Positions 36,698 to 45,533 of a DNA stretch of 59,655 nucleotides are shown piece by piece. Position 1 is the stretch's first letter. Every line of letters starts with the position of its first letter. The translations under genes and the position numbers were made by a program. The notes under the pieces are model-generated. The model ran no database searches. It saw nothing but the letters and a program-made list of their open reading frames with translations, and was not told the DNA's origin. The stretch covers positions 1 to 59,655 of the forward strand of contig CAJVWI010000014.1 in assembly GCA_913009655.1 (NCBI GenBank), read 5' to 3'. This DNA comes from an uncultured Cryomorphaceae bacterium. Lineage in GTDB: Bacteria > Bacteroidota > Bacteroidia > Flavobacteriales > Schleiferiaceae.

Positions 36698-37888
36698 AAC
36701 TCCAAAGAATGAAGGTATTGATCTAGAGCAATGCCTAGACCACAATCCATAACTATTCGAACCAGTACCAGTTAAAAGTAGTAAGTCACTTTCTTCTGCA
36801 ACAGGGAGTTCAATGTTCTTAGCTAAATAATCTCCTGCAAAACATAAAGGCCCAGCAATATCATGAACCACTTTTTTTGTTGTTTTAGGGTTAGCGTTTG
36901 AATCTAAGACCTTAAATGATATCCCCCTTGGTTTAACATATGCGTCTCTGAGGAGAAAATCAGCTCCAATATGAATGTAGGTGATATACTTGGTGCCTTT
37001 AAGTATTGAATATTCTATCTTAGAAATTGCATAACCAGTATAAAAGTAGTTCCATTGCCCAAATTCTGTAATCAACTCAAATTCCCATAATTCAGGACAT
37101 CTAAGTCTTAGACTAGAAGCATACTCTTGCATTTTTGAAGTTTGTCCGAGTATTAATTTTTCCGGAACAAGCCCCCCGCCTATATCAAGTGTTTGTATCC
37201 TTCGAGAAGATCCATCCGATTGCAATCGATGATTTGCTTCTAAAGCAATATCTCTGAGCAAGCAAATGGCATTTACGGCTGAGTCTAAATTTGCCATTTG
37301 ACTTCCTGAATGAATATGTAAAAGCGTCACTGGATATTTTATAATCGCATTAATTATTATATCTTTTTCAGAAATTGGTACTCCGAATTTAGATTCATCG
37401 TTGCTGACATCATAAACCTCTGGAGCTCCAGTTTCTACCTGAGGGTTGATCCGAATACCCACCTGAAAATTCGGGTTTTCAGGAATCCTATTTAACTCTT
37501 CAATACTATTTACATTTAGCCTTATACCCTTTACCTTTTCATGACAATATAATATTTCCTTTTTCGTCTTAACTGGAGAATCAAAAACAATTTTATCAGG
37601 AGAAACTCCAGCATTCAATGCCTTTTTAACTTCCTCCATAGAGGCAGCCTCTAGGCCGAGACCCCAATCAACAATTCTCTCTAAAACTTTCGGGTGTGGC
37701 TGGGTTTTTATCGCGACGGCATGCAACGCATTGGGGTGCGAAAAAGAATCAATCAAATGCTGGGTATACAATTTTAGTCGATCCCATGATTGAAATAGAA
37801 CGGAAGTGTCATCTTCATCAATGAGCCCCATTGAAACCGCATTACGCCATGACCATTTTGCCTCATCGATTATTGAACTATTATCCAT
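36635..37888 (-). CDS. Fold-type-III PLP decarboxylase (DapDC/OrnDC-like, divergent)
   Basis: The frame reaches up to 37933, but ATG 37888 lies one base after the upstream stop (TGA-A-ATG) and removes a 44-nt overlap, so it is preferred (417 aa). PLP Lys is K61 in AVAIKTQP, and LEAASMEEV follows. HIHSGSQ is the barrel strand that packs on PLP, DIGGGL binds phosphate, and DIAGPLCFAGD has the catalytic Cys C349. These fit meso-DAP/ornithine-type decarboxylases. The usual C-terminal G-A-Y-x-x-x-M/F segment is replaced by TGTGSNSYGLWS, so the substrate is probably not DAP. It is the third gene of a compact unit with a second PLP enzyme. Confidence 0.8.
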   Translation of the reverse strand: MDNSSIIDEAKWSWRNAVSMGLIDEDDTSVLFQSWDRLKLYTQHLIDSFSHPNALHAVAIKTQPHPKVLERIVDWGLGLEAASMEEVKKALNAGVSPDKIVFDSPVKTKKEILYCHEKVKGIRLNVNSIEELNRIPENPNFQVGIRINPQVETGAPEVYDVSNDESKFGVPISEKDIIINAIIKYPVTLLHIHSGSQMANLDSAVNAICLLRDIALEANHRLQSDGSSRRIQTLDIGGGLVPEKLILGQTSKMQEYASSLRLRCPELWEFELITEFGQWNYFYTGYAISKIEYSILKGTKYITYIHIGADFLLRDAYVKPRGISFKVLDSNANPKTTKKVVHDIAGPLCFAGDYLAKNIELPVAEESDLLLLTGTGSNSYGLWSRHCSRSIPSFFGVDFKNKELDKLSSRVNLFAEI

Positions 37889-37889
37889 T

Positions 37890-39296
37890 TCAGCTTGCAA
37901 AAATTTTTGTGACATGCTCCTCAATAATCTCAATGAGTCTTATATCATTCCTAGTATCAAATTTCTTATTTTCCATTTGTTTTCTAATCGAATAAGAACC
38001 AATTGCAAGGCGAATGAACGACTTCTCTCCATACTGAACTGGCTGCCCAATGAAAGCACGATCAAAATCAACTAAACCTTCATGCTTATTTAGTATGAGC
38101 TCGTTGAATAATTTTTTCAACTCCTCGCTGACAAGAGCCCTTCCATTTACTAAAACCATAAATGAAACAATACTGTCGTTGGTTAATTCGATATCGGGCA
38201 TCAAGCGAAATGTATCACTCATCGCCAATCTTCCTATGATTACCTGACTCCACCTTCGGATTAAAGCATTTGTTTCGCTCGAGTCAAAGGACATGTATTC
38301 TTCCATTTCTCTCAAGGCAATTTCCCATCTCATGCGAAGACCCTGATTTTTAAAATCTTTTAGATGCATCCGAATATTCGGCATTGCCAAAGGAATATCA
38401 GAGGAGCAAAATAATTGTGATAACCCAGAAGCAGCATCTGCAGGAAGGTCCTTCATTAAATTTGACCAAACCTTAGGAACAAGCAAAGCACCACAAAATG
38501 GAGGTGCCTGATAAAATTTTGAACCTGTAACCATTACCATGACACCCTTATTTATTAGGTTATGTATCAATTTACGGTCTGTACGAAACTGGCACATATC
38601 AACTACCCACATGACCCCATCAGTAAATTCATCAATAATATCAAGGTCATCTTTAATTCCTGACTTACTGCCAAAAACAAGATTACCAATAATTGGTCGA
38701 TTAGGATATTGATTTATCAATTCTCGAATTGCTTTTTTTCTATCAAGTACAGAACCATCAATTGCTCTAGCTGGCAAAAAATGAACATCAGATTCAATAA
38801 GCTCAGAAACTTTTTCTGCAATTGGAATACGTTCTCCAAACTGATTCCACTCAGAATAATATTCGCCCTTTGCTGCTGATTTAGAACCTGACCCAAGCTC
38901 TTCAGGGCAAGAAACAATATTAATAATTGAATTATCCGGGTTGAGTATTGCTTGAAAAAGCAATGGTAAGTACATCAAATCACTGCCACTAGGACCATAA
39001 TAAACATGAAATTGGTCTTCATCACTTTCCCGAAGTAGCGCCTGTAATCTTTTGGTTTGTCCCTTTAAAATTTCTGGATAATCTGATTTCTTATAAGATA
39101 AAGCAAATTCTTTTGCTACCTCTTGACCAAAAGGTGTCAGTGTACCACATGTGCATGAACCTCGATGAAACAGACCAGAAAAATTAATTGGGTTTAGATG
39201 ATATTTATTTGCTTGAGTTTCTTCACGTAGAAAAATGCGTTCATCGCAACCAGATGTTAATATTTTTAGTAGTTCTTCTTCAGAAAATTCTGACAT
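37890..39296 (-). CDS. Unassigned fold-type-I PLP enzyme
   Basis: The 468-residue protein has a fold-type-I PLP layout. YYGPSGSDLMYLP recalls the phosphate-binding loop, VVDMCQFRTD holds the Asp (D233) that pairs with the PLP nitrogen, and MVTGSKFYQAPPFCGALL holds the likely Schiff-base lysine K260. The surroundings (D-x-C-Q, G-S-K-F, P-P-F-x-G-A-L) do not fit any aminotransferase, desulfurase or decarboxylase subgroup I can name. PNIRMHLKDFKNQGLRMRW is another distinctive stretch. The N-terminus has a C-T-C-G motif (about 48-51). It lies 8 nt after the papain-like gene and 1 nt before the decarboxylase, so all three are one operon. Confidence 0.7.
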   Translation of the reverse strand: MSEFSEEELLKILTSGCDERIFLREETQANKYHLNPINFSGLFHRGSCTCGTLTPFGQEVAKEFALSYKKSDYPEILKGQTKRLQALLRESDEDQFHVYYGPSGSDLMYLPLLFQAILNPDNSIINIVSCPEELGSGSKSAAKGEYYSEWNQFGERIPIAEKVSELIESDVHFLPARAIDGSVLDRKKAIRELINQYPNRPIIGNLVFGSKSGIKDDLDIIDEFTDGVMWVVDMCQFRTDRKLIHNLINKGVMVMVTGSKFYQAPPFCGALLVPKVWSNLMKDLPADAASGLSQLFCSSDIPLAMPNIRMHLKDFKNQGLRMRWEIALREMEEYMSFDSSETNALIRRWSQVIIGRLAMSDTFRLMPDIELTNDSIVSFMVLVNGRALVSEELKKLFNELILNKHEGLVDFDRAFIGQPVQYGEKSFIRLAIGSYSIRKQMENKKFDTRNDIRLIEIIEEHVTKIFAS

Positions 39297-39304
39297 AAGT
39301 TAAA

Positions 39305-40351
39305 TTATTTGTTTAAACGTAAGCACCGTAATTGCTTACCTGATAATTTAGAACGCAAGGTAATCCATGCAAAATGGGTATCATGAACCAACTCACACTG
39401 GTCATTTGCAAACTCCAAAACCCATGATTTTAAAACCTTATAATCAGCACTGAATTCTAAAACTCCCGCAGCAGAATATCTTTTCATTTGAACGATTTCT
39501 TCATCAACTATTTCCAAAAAATGCCAGGCACCCTCTCCTATTCCACCAATATATGTAGCATTATCAGCAACAGATGAAGGTCTTGGTTTAGGAGGGTATA
39601 ATTGTCCTGCTTTTTTATCAGAAGGTAATTTTGTCGCTTTACTCTTTCTAAATGCATGTGTTAGATTACCAAGGATCTGCGTTAACCCGTGCAGTTTTGG
39701 GCGGTTATGAAAAGTTGCTACACCATTAAGAAAAATACAATACCCCTCGCCAGATGCGCCCGTTAATACATTTGAATACGGGGTCGGAGCAATTATTGTC
39801 GCTGGAAATCTAAATTTCATAAACTCTTTCGAATTTGATGGAAGACCTGCCATCATCGCGCGGGTGACGAAACGGGCACAATTGGTGCATTTTCTGTCTA
39901 TGCCATTGTAACCTGTGAATCCAAGATCTTGAATAGAATAGGCATAATCTAAAACTTTATTTACATCGGCTTCATAGTAAACACTTGCGTATATAGAGCC
40001 TTCACCATGAGTAGCTTCGGCATTATTTTCAAGTTCCTTTAAAATTTCGACAAAATTTATAAGCTCCCCGTTATCACCCCACTTAGGTAAAGTGCTCAAT
40101 TTTAATTTCGGATCTGTTCGAGAACTTCGGGCCCTGCCCATGGTTTTTGGTGTTATGTATCTCCCAAAATCAAAATATTCTAGATTATCATGCTCAACGA
40201 TAATCATTCCAGCATGACCAACAAGGAGATTTATATTTTTTATTATGCCTAATTTTCTGAGATGATCCCATATTTTCTCAGAACCCCTGGCGGTCATTTC
40301 TGGCCAGCCAATTGGAATTATGGCGCCCGCTTTTTCTATAGGGTTAGACAT
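39305..40351 (-). CDS. Putative permuted papain-like (NlpC/P60 or LRAT-type) protein, DUF6695-like
   Basis: ATG 40351 gives 348 residues, and an ATG at 40366 lies upstream of or inside the promoter box. Near the N-terminus LLVGHAGMIIVEH places a candidate catalytic His (H46) in a strand, followed by YFDFGRYI and GRARSSRTDP. The candidate Cys follows much later in DRKCTNCARFV (C155/C158). The order His then Cys is that of circularly permuted NlpC/P60-like enzymes, which act as amidases, peptidases or acyltransferases. I recall similar G-H-A and D-F-G-R-Y motifs from the DUF6695 family, but this is from memory. There is no signal peptide. It is the first gene of a three-gene unit with two PLP enzymes. 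Confidence 0.6.
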   Translation of the reverse strand: MSNPIEKAGAIIPIGWPEMTARGSEKIWDHLRKLGIIKNINLLVGHAGMIIVEHDNLEYFDFGRYITPKTMGRARSSRTDPKLKLSTLPKWGDNGELINFVEILKELENNAEATHGEGSIYASVYYEADVNKVLDYAYSIQDLGFTGYNGIDRKCTNCARFVTRAMMAGLPSNSKEFMKFRFPATIIAPTPYSNVLTGASGEGYCIFLNGVATFHNRPKLHGLTQILGNLTHAFRKSKATKLPSDKKAGQLYPPKPRPSSVADNATYIGGIGEGAWHFLEIVDEEIVQMKRYSAAGVLEFSADYKVLKSWVLEFANDQCELVHDTHFAWITLRSKLSGKQLRCLRLNK

Positions 40352-40355
40352 TTGG

Positions 40356-40386
40356 CAAAGATGCATTGAAACATATTACTATCAAA
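40356..40386 (-). promoter_or_regulatory. Promoter of the three-gene PLP operon
   Basis: On the minus strand, TTTG (40383-40386), a 19-nt spacer and CATCTTTG (40356-40363, one mismatch to TAnnTTTG) are followed by CCAA and the ATG at 40351. Both boxes and the spacing fit the Bacteroidota housekeeping promoter, and the transcript would be leaderless. Confidence 0.6.
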
Positions 40387-40568
40387 AGGAATAATTTTCT
40401 TTTTCATTATTTTTACGATTCTCAATCCCTGCAGAAACCTTCACTTATAATATAAAATCAATACCAAAAACTCGTCAAAAAAAGGTTTATCAAAATCTAA
40501 TGCTTGGATTTATACCTTTGACAAAGAATTATTTTATTACTCCAATAAGTTTATTTCAAGAAAAAAAT

Positions 40569-42074
40569 ATGAACAAAGCCTCTCATATCCACCAGATTTA
40601 TACCGGATGCCTTTCTCAAGGTTCTTATTTTATCCACAGCGATGGTGAAGCGATAGTAATAGATCCTCTCAGGGAATCTGAACCATATATTGAAAAGGCT
40701 AAATCTCTCGGTGTTAAAATTAAATATGTCTTAGAGACTCACTTTCATGCTGATTTTGTGTCTGGTCATGTCTCATTAGCGGAGAAAACAGGAGCAACCA
40801 TTATTTATGGACCTGGAGCAAAAACTGAATTTAAAGTCCATATTGCAGAGGATAATGAAGAAATAAAATTTGGGAATCTCCGTATGCGTGTTCTTCATAC
40901 TCCTGGCCACACTCTGGAGTCCACATGTTACTTGTTAATTTCTAAAGAAGGAAAGGAAGAAGCTATATTCTCTGGAGACACATTGTTTTTAGGAGATGTA
41001 GGAAGGCCAGACCTTGCTCAGAAATCGGGAACAATAACCCAAGACGAACTGGCAGGAATGCTATTTGACTCTCTAAGAGAAAAAATAATGGTACTACCTT
41101 CCGATTTAATAATTTATCCTGGCCATGGTGCAGGCTCTGCATGTGGCAAAAACCTTAGTAAGGAAACGGTAGGGACTCTAAAAGATCAGCTTGAAAACAA
41201 TTATGCCTTGAGAATTGACATGAGCCGTGAAGAGTTCATAAGTGAGGTGACAGATGGCTTATTGCCTCCCCCAGCTTATTTTCCGTTGAATGTCGCGATG
41301 AATAAAAAGGTTATTCCTCAATTAGAGGATATTTTTAAAAATGCTGATAAATCTTTTGAACCAATAGCATTTGAAGCAATGGCCAATGAAATGAATGCTC
41401 TTGTTCTAGATACAAGAAAACCTCAGGAATATGCAGCAGGACATATCCCAAGATCTGTAAATATTGGACTAGATGGTCAGTTTGCCCCATGGGCAGGTGT
41501 TCTGATTCCTGATATTGATCAAAAAATTCTCATCGTAACTGAAGAAGGTCGAGAAGAAGAAACTATCAGGAGACTATCGCGAGTTGGATATGACAATGTT
41601 TTAGGCTTTTTAGAAGGAGGTTACAATTCCTGGAAACAGTCAAAAAAAGAGACTGACACAGTTGAAAGCATTGATGCTGAGGAATTTGCAAATCGCATAT
41701 CTAAAAATCCAAAAGCTGTGATTTTAGATGTAAGAAAAGATGGCGAATACAGATCCGAGAGAATGATGTCTTCAAATCACATTCCATTGGATGATCTAAA
41801 TACTCGCTTCAATGATTTACCAAAAGGAGATCCTATTTATATTCATTGTGCCGGAGGATATCGTTCCATGATTTTTAGCTCTATTCTAAAAAAGCGAGGA
41901 ATTCATAACATTGTAGACATACAAGGTGGATTTGGTGCTATAAAAAAAACCGAAGGTCTTGAAACTACTGATTATATATGCCCAAATACCAATGTGCCCA
42001 AAAACCCTGAAGATTCAAGTATCAAGGGGCAATCCACATTGCGCTCGTTCCTGAAAAGACTCCTAGGCCGTTAG
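40569..42074 (+). CDS. CstB-like persulfide dioxygenase / rhodanese fusion
   Basis: ATG 40569 gives about 501 residues. In-frame codons back to 40500 do not look like a signal. The metallo-beta-lactamase domain has THFHADFVSGH (H58, H60, D62), LHTPGHTLES, FSGDTLFLGDVGRPDL and IYPGHGAGSACG, as in non-heme-iron persulfide dioxygenases. Two rhodanese domains follow. In the first, the active-site loop reads VTEEGREE with Thr (about 324) in place of Cys, so it is inactive. The second has IHCAGGYRS with C427. This order (dioxygenase, dead rhodanese, active rhodanese) is that of CstB, which oxidises low-molecular-weight persulfides to thiosulfate. It overlaps the DUF4249 gene tail-to-tail by 53 nt. 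Confidence 0.88.
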   Translation: MNKASHIHQIYTGCLSQGSYFIHSDGEAIVIDPLRESEPYIEKAKSLGVKIKYVLETHFHADFVSGHVSLAEKTGATIIYGPGAKTEFKVHIAEDNEEIKFGNLRMRVLHTPGHTLESTCYLLISKEGKEEAIFSGDTLFLGDVGRPDLAQKSGTITQDELAGMLFDSLREKIMVLPSDLIIYPGHGAGSACGKNLSKETVGTLKDQLENNYALRIDMSREEFISEVTDGLLPPPAYFPLNVAMNKKVIPQLEDIFKNADKSFEPIAFEAMANEMNALVLDTRKPQEYAAGHIPRSVNIGLDGQFAPWAGVLIPDIDQKILIVTEEGREEETIRRLSRVGYDNVLGFLEGGYNSWKQSKKETDTVESIDAEEFANRISKNPKAVILDVRKDGEYRSERMMSSNHIPLDDLNTRFNDLPKGDPIYIHCAGGYRSMIFSSILKKRGIHNIVDIQGGFGAIKKTEGLETTDYICPNTNVPKNPEDSSIKGQSTLRSFLKRLLGR

Positions 42075-42930
42075 TTATATTAGAATAAACTGTAACAGGC
42101 TGAGTAAAGGGATTTCTTGAGTCCTGGTATAAATCAAAAGAGGAAAGATAATTGTAATATCCATTATCCATCTTTACGATTTTAAATACCTTCTGCATAG
42201 AAAAAGGAACAGGATTATCCCTTCTTTCCGAGACTCTTATATCAAATGTTCGTTTTTCTCCGAGAAAAAGATTATTCGAAACGTATAATCTGTTTTTTAT
42301 TCTCACAAAAGAGGGATCATCTGATTCTATCTCCATCATATCCTTCGGTACAGAAATAGAATCGACTGGCCTTTGGTAAGCTTCAATCATATAATAGCCT
42401 GGCTCACCATCATCATCAATTTCAAGATCAAAAGAAATAGAAGGCTTGTCTCCACCAGGACCTCCGCCACTTCCTAGACTGGTATCTCCTGGAATTACAG
42501 TTATATCCATTGGTAAATTAGGAACAGTTGAAGTAGCAAAAATTTCATCCAACCCAGTTTCTTTTCCAAACAAATTATATGTATGCCCAGTTATTACTTT
42601 CATGTTAGGAGCTCTATATCTCCCTCCTCCACCAAGAGAAACCAAAGTATCAACCTCTGAAGTATTGTTATCCACAACCCATAGAGTAGCTGCATCTAAA
42701 AAAATAGGATTTGAATTATCTAAGATTCCAACACTTCGAGAAACAACGGCATCAATTGGATCTGCATCTACAATATTCGTCATCACTCCAAAGCCAACGC
42801 CATATCCAGTTGCAGAGGCAAGGGAATAAACAGTCATCTTGGGATCTGTATCTTCTGGTGAAAATGGGATTATTCGCTCACAGGAGATAAAAGCAAGGGT
42901 TATAAAGTAGATATATATGTATTTTTTCAT
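42022..42930 (-). CDS. DUF4249 outer-membrane lipoprotein
   Basis: The 302-residue lipoprotein has a signal ending AFISC (Cys17). It shows the DUF4249 pattern: an early strand MTVYSLAS, DAVVSRS, DAATLWVVDNN, RAPNMKVITGHTYNL, the EPGYYMIEAY strand and a C-terminal NGLGVFSG. Family members are nearly always encoded beside a TonB-dependent receptor with a carboxypeptidase-like N-terminal domain and probably form its surface partner. That receptor is 5 nt upstream here. Its last 53 nt overlap the end of the CstB-like gene on the other strand, an unusually long convergent overlap. Confidence 0.85.
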   Translation of the reverse strand: MKKYIYIYFITLAFISCERIIPFSPEDTDPKMTVYSLASATGYGVGFGVMTNIVDADPIDAVVSRSVGILDNSNPIFLDAATLWVVDNNTSEVDTLVSLGGGGRYRAPNMKVITGHTYNLFGKETGLDEIFATSTVPNLPMDITVIPGDTSLGSGGGPGGDKPSISFDLEIDDDGEPGYYMIEAYQRPVDSISVPKDMMEIESDDPSFVRIKNRLYVSNNLFLGEKRTFDIRVSERRDNPVPFSMQKVFKIVKMDNGYYNYLSSFDLYQDSRNPFTQPVTVYSNITNGLGVFSGTSAMWIAP

Positions 42931-42935
42931 TTTTT

Positions 42936-45323
42936 TTAAAATTTAAAACTATATGATATTGATGGAATTATAGGAAATAATCCATATCCTTTTAAGACCG
43001 TATTACCATTATTGTCGGATCCAAAATCCATAAAGAAGGTATTTATGCGATTATAAGCATTATAAACCCCAAATTGCCAACTTACATCTCCCCATTTTTT
43101 CTGTCGGTGATAGGTCATTCCTAAATCCAACCGGTGATATGCTGGTTCTCTGAAATTATTCCTCCCTGATGTTTGCTCAATAACGTTGTTAAAAAAACTA
43201 TTAATATCTGTAAAACCATAATATTTTCTTGTAGCTATTGAAGTTGCTTTTCCTGTTCCATATATCCATACCAATCCACCACTCCATCGGTCGTTAAACT
43301 CATGAGATACAGTCAAAGAAATGTCATGCCTTCGGTCATAAGTGTAAGGATAGGGATCTCCATTATTTATGTCCGTAAATTGACGATCACTCTTGGCCAA
43401 TGTATACCCTAACCAACCTGTTGTTTTGCCTGTTTTCTTTTCTACTAAAAATTCTAAACCATAGGCCCACCCTCTTCCTGTAGTAACCTTTTGCTGCCAA
43501 TCTTCAGCTGAGGTAAGAAACGAAGAGCCTTCTTTATATTCGATTAAGTTTTGCATATCCTTATAATAACCCTCTAGGGTAAGCTCCCAACCCTTTCCAA
43601 GGTTGTGGGCATAACCAATAGCTGTTTGCCACGCTTCCTGAGGTTTAATATTCTGGGTGACGGGCACCCATAAATCTGTGGGCAAACCAATAGACTGATT
43701 AGAAAGCAGGTGCATGTATTGGACCATTTGTACATAACTCCATTTTATCGAATTATTCTTACCAAGCATATACCTAGCAGAAAATCTCGGCTGTAAACTT
43801 TGATAATCTACTCCAGTTTCAGAGTCTGAGCTTAAAACGCTAAAACCATTAAAATGAATTCCAGCATTCACCTTCAACCGATCTGTCAGCTCCCAATCAT
43901 CTTGTAGATAAAAAACATAATCCAATGCATCTTGAGGGAATGAGCCAAAAGTAGTATCCAGACTCTGACTTCCCGATGATATAGCAATTGAACTAACTCC
44001 AGGCTTGTATGCATGTCTTGTTAATGAAGCGCCGTATTTTATGGCATGATTCGGATCTGGTGCATAATCAAAATCCCATCTCACACCTCTATCTTCAATC
44101 TCTGAGAGATAGTCAATACCAAAACCATTGGTCTCAGACACTAAAGTAGCGAGATCGGTTTGAGTCTCGGAACTATTGATAACAGTATTGAACTTATATC
44201 GACTATACGTTGTTGTGATATTCGAAAACAGCTTGGGAGATATAATCCAATTCCAACGCAATGTGGCAATTCTATTTCCCCAATTTAATGAGTTATTCAG
44301 TTCTTCTAGTCTTCGAATCCCGACTTCTTCATAATTATTTTTTTGACGCAAATAGGCCTCATCAAATCCATCGTAAAAGCTTAAATAGAGTTGATTATTA
44401 CGATTAATCTTATGATTAATCTTGGCATTTAAATCGTAAAAGTAATATCCTCCAGCTGACCCATCTGGACTATTTTGCGCAATCAAGGGTTGAGCTAAAA
44501 CATCCAAGTAAGTTCTTCTTCCTGAGAGCAATACTGAGGTTTTGTCTTTCCATAAAGGGCCTTCCAAAGTGAGCTTACTCGAAATTAAACCCACAGATCC
44601 ACTACCATGCCATTCCTTCATATTTCCTTCTTTTAAACGCACATCTAGGACAGAAGAAAGTCTGCCACCATATTCAGCAGGAAATCCTCCTTTAATAAGT
44701 TGAACATTATTTATGGCATCTGTATTAAAGACAGAAAAGAAACCAAACAAATGAGAAACATTATAGACTGGGACTCCGTCAATGAGTATTAAATTTTGAT
44801 CAGGCCCTCCTCCACGAACATAAAATCCCGAAGTGCCTTCTGTTCCACTCTGAACCCCTGGGAGTAATTGTATTACTTTTAAAAGATCTGTCTCTCCCAA
44901 TAAGACAGGTAAGTTTTTTAAAGTTTTCATATTTAGACTTACCGAAGACATCTGCGTCGTTTCTTGAATATCGCTTACTCCAACTACGGTGACCTCATCG
45001 AGAATATTATCAGAAGATGTTAATTCAATATCTAATTCTGTGACAATTTTTCTATTTAAATCAATAGCATTAACCGAAGGCCTGTACCCAATATACTGCA
45101 CTTCAATCGCTGCAGTATCTCGACCTAAGGTCATCGAATAAAATCCATAAGAATTAGTGGTGACACCTTTTTTGCTCACCTGATCAAACACATAAGCATT
45201 GATCAATTTTTCTCCTGTATCAAAGTCCTTTACAAATCCATTTATTGTATAACTACCCCTATTTTGTCCAAACAGAGTTGAGGAAATAATAGTAAGGGTG
45301 ACTAGCAATATTAGTCTACGCAT
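42936..45323 (-). CDS. TonB-dependent receptor (DUF4249-associated)
   Basis: The 795-residue receptor has signal MRRLILLVTLTIISSTLFG, then a carboxypeptidase-D-like domain (YTINGFVKDFDTGEKLINA, YGFYSMTL, YIGYRPS). The plug has FYVRGGGPDQNLILIDGVPVY, LIKGGFPAEYGGRLSSV and VLDVRLKEGN. The barrel ends in an aromatic C-terminal strand (SISYSFKF). Receptors of this subgroup (GGGPDQNLIL, GG-F-P-A-E-Y-G-G) work with DUF4249 lipoproteins. Siderophore, peptide or metal uptake has been proposed, but the substrate here is unknown. Confidence 0.93.
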   Translation of the reverse strand: MRRLILLVTLTIISSTLFGQNRGSYTINGFVKDFDTGEKLINAYVFDQVSKKGVTTNSYGFYSMTLGRDTAAIEVQYIGYRPSVNAIDLNRKIVTELDIELTSSDNILDEVTVVGVSDIQETTQMSSVSLNMKTLKNLPVLLGETDLLKVIQLLPGVQSGTEGTSGFYVRGGGPDQNLILIDGVPVYNVSHLFGFFSVFNTDAINNVQLIKGGFPAEYGGRLSSVLDVRLKEGNMKEWHGSGSVGLISSKLTLEGPLWKDKTSVLLSGRRTYLDVLAQPLIAQNSPDGSAGGYYFYDLNAKINHKINRNNQLYLSFYDGFDEAYLRQKNNYEEVGIRRLEELNNSLNWGNRIATLRWNWIISPKLFSNITTTYSRYKFNTVINSSETQTDLATLVSETNGFGIDYLSEIEDRGVRWDFDYAPDPNHAIKYGASLTRHAYKPGVSSIAISSGSQSLDTTFGSFPQDALDYVFYLQDDWELTDRLKVNAGIHFNGFSVLSSDSETGVDYQSLQPRFSARYMLGKNNSIKWSYVQMVQYMHLLSNQSIGLPTDLWVPVTQNIKPQEAWQTAIGYAHNLGKGWELTLEGYYKDMQNLIEYKEGSSFLTSAEDWQQKVTTGRGWAYGLEFLVEKKTGKTTGWLGYTLAKSDRQFTDINNGDPYPYTYDRRHDISLTVSHEFNDRWSGGLVWIYGTGKATSIATRKYYGFTDINSFFNNVIEQTSGRNNFREPAYHRLDLGMTYHRQKKWGDVSWQFGVYNAYNRINTFFMDFGSDNNGNTVLKGYGLFPIIPSISYSFKF

Positions 45324-45533
45324 GACTTAAAGTATTTGTGCAAACAAAAAAACTATCCAATAATAATGCCAGTAAATACAGGCATCATAAAAATATACAA
45401 GAATCTATTTCATGATAATGGGTTAAACTTGAACATTTTCAAAACCTGATTTCTTTGCTCCGATAATTGATGTTTTACGATAAAAGACTATAATCTCATA
45501 CCTTTAAAAGACCTAAACAAATTAAGAATTAAG

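Noticed and set aside
37886-37933. A 44-nt overlap between the two PLP enzyme genes
   Set aside because: It depends on the first possible start. ATG 37888, one base after the upstream stop, gives a normal decarboxylase N-terminus and no overlap.
36661-38247. Plus-strand open frames at 37806-38075 and 38050-38247
   Set aside because: They are antisense to the two PLP genes, have no start context and no recognisable product.
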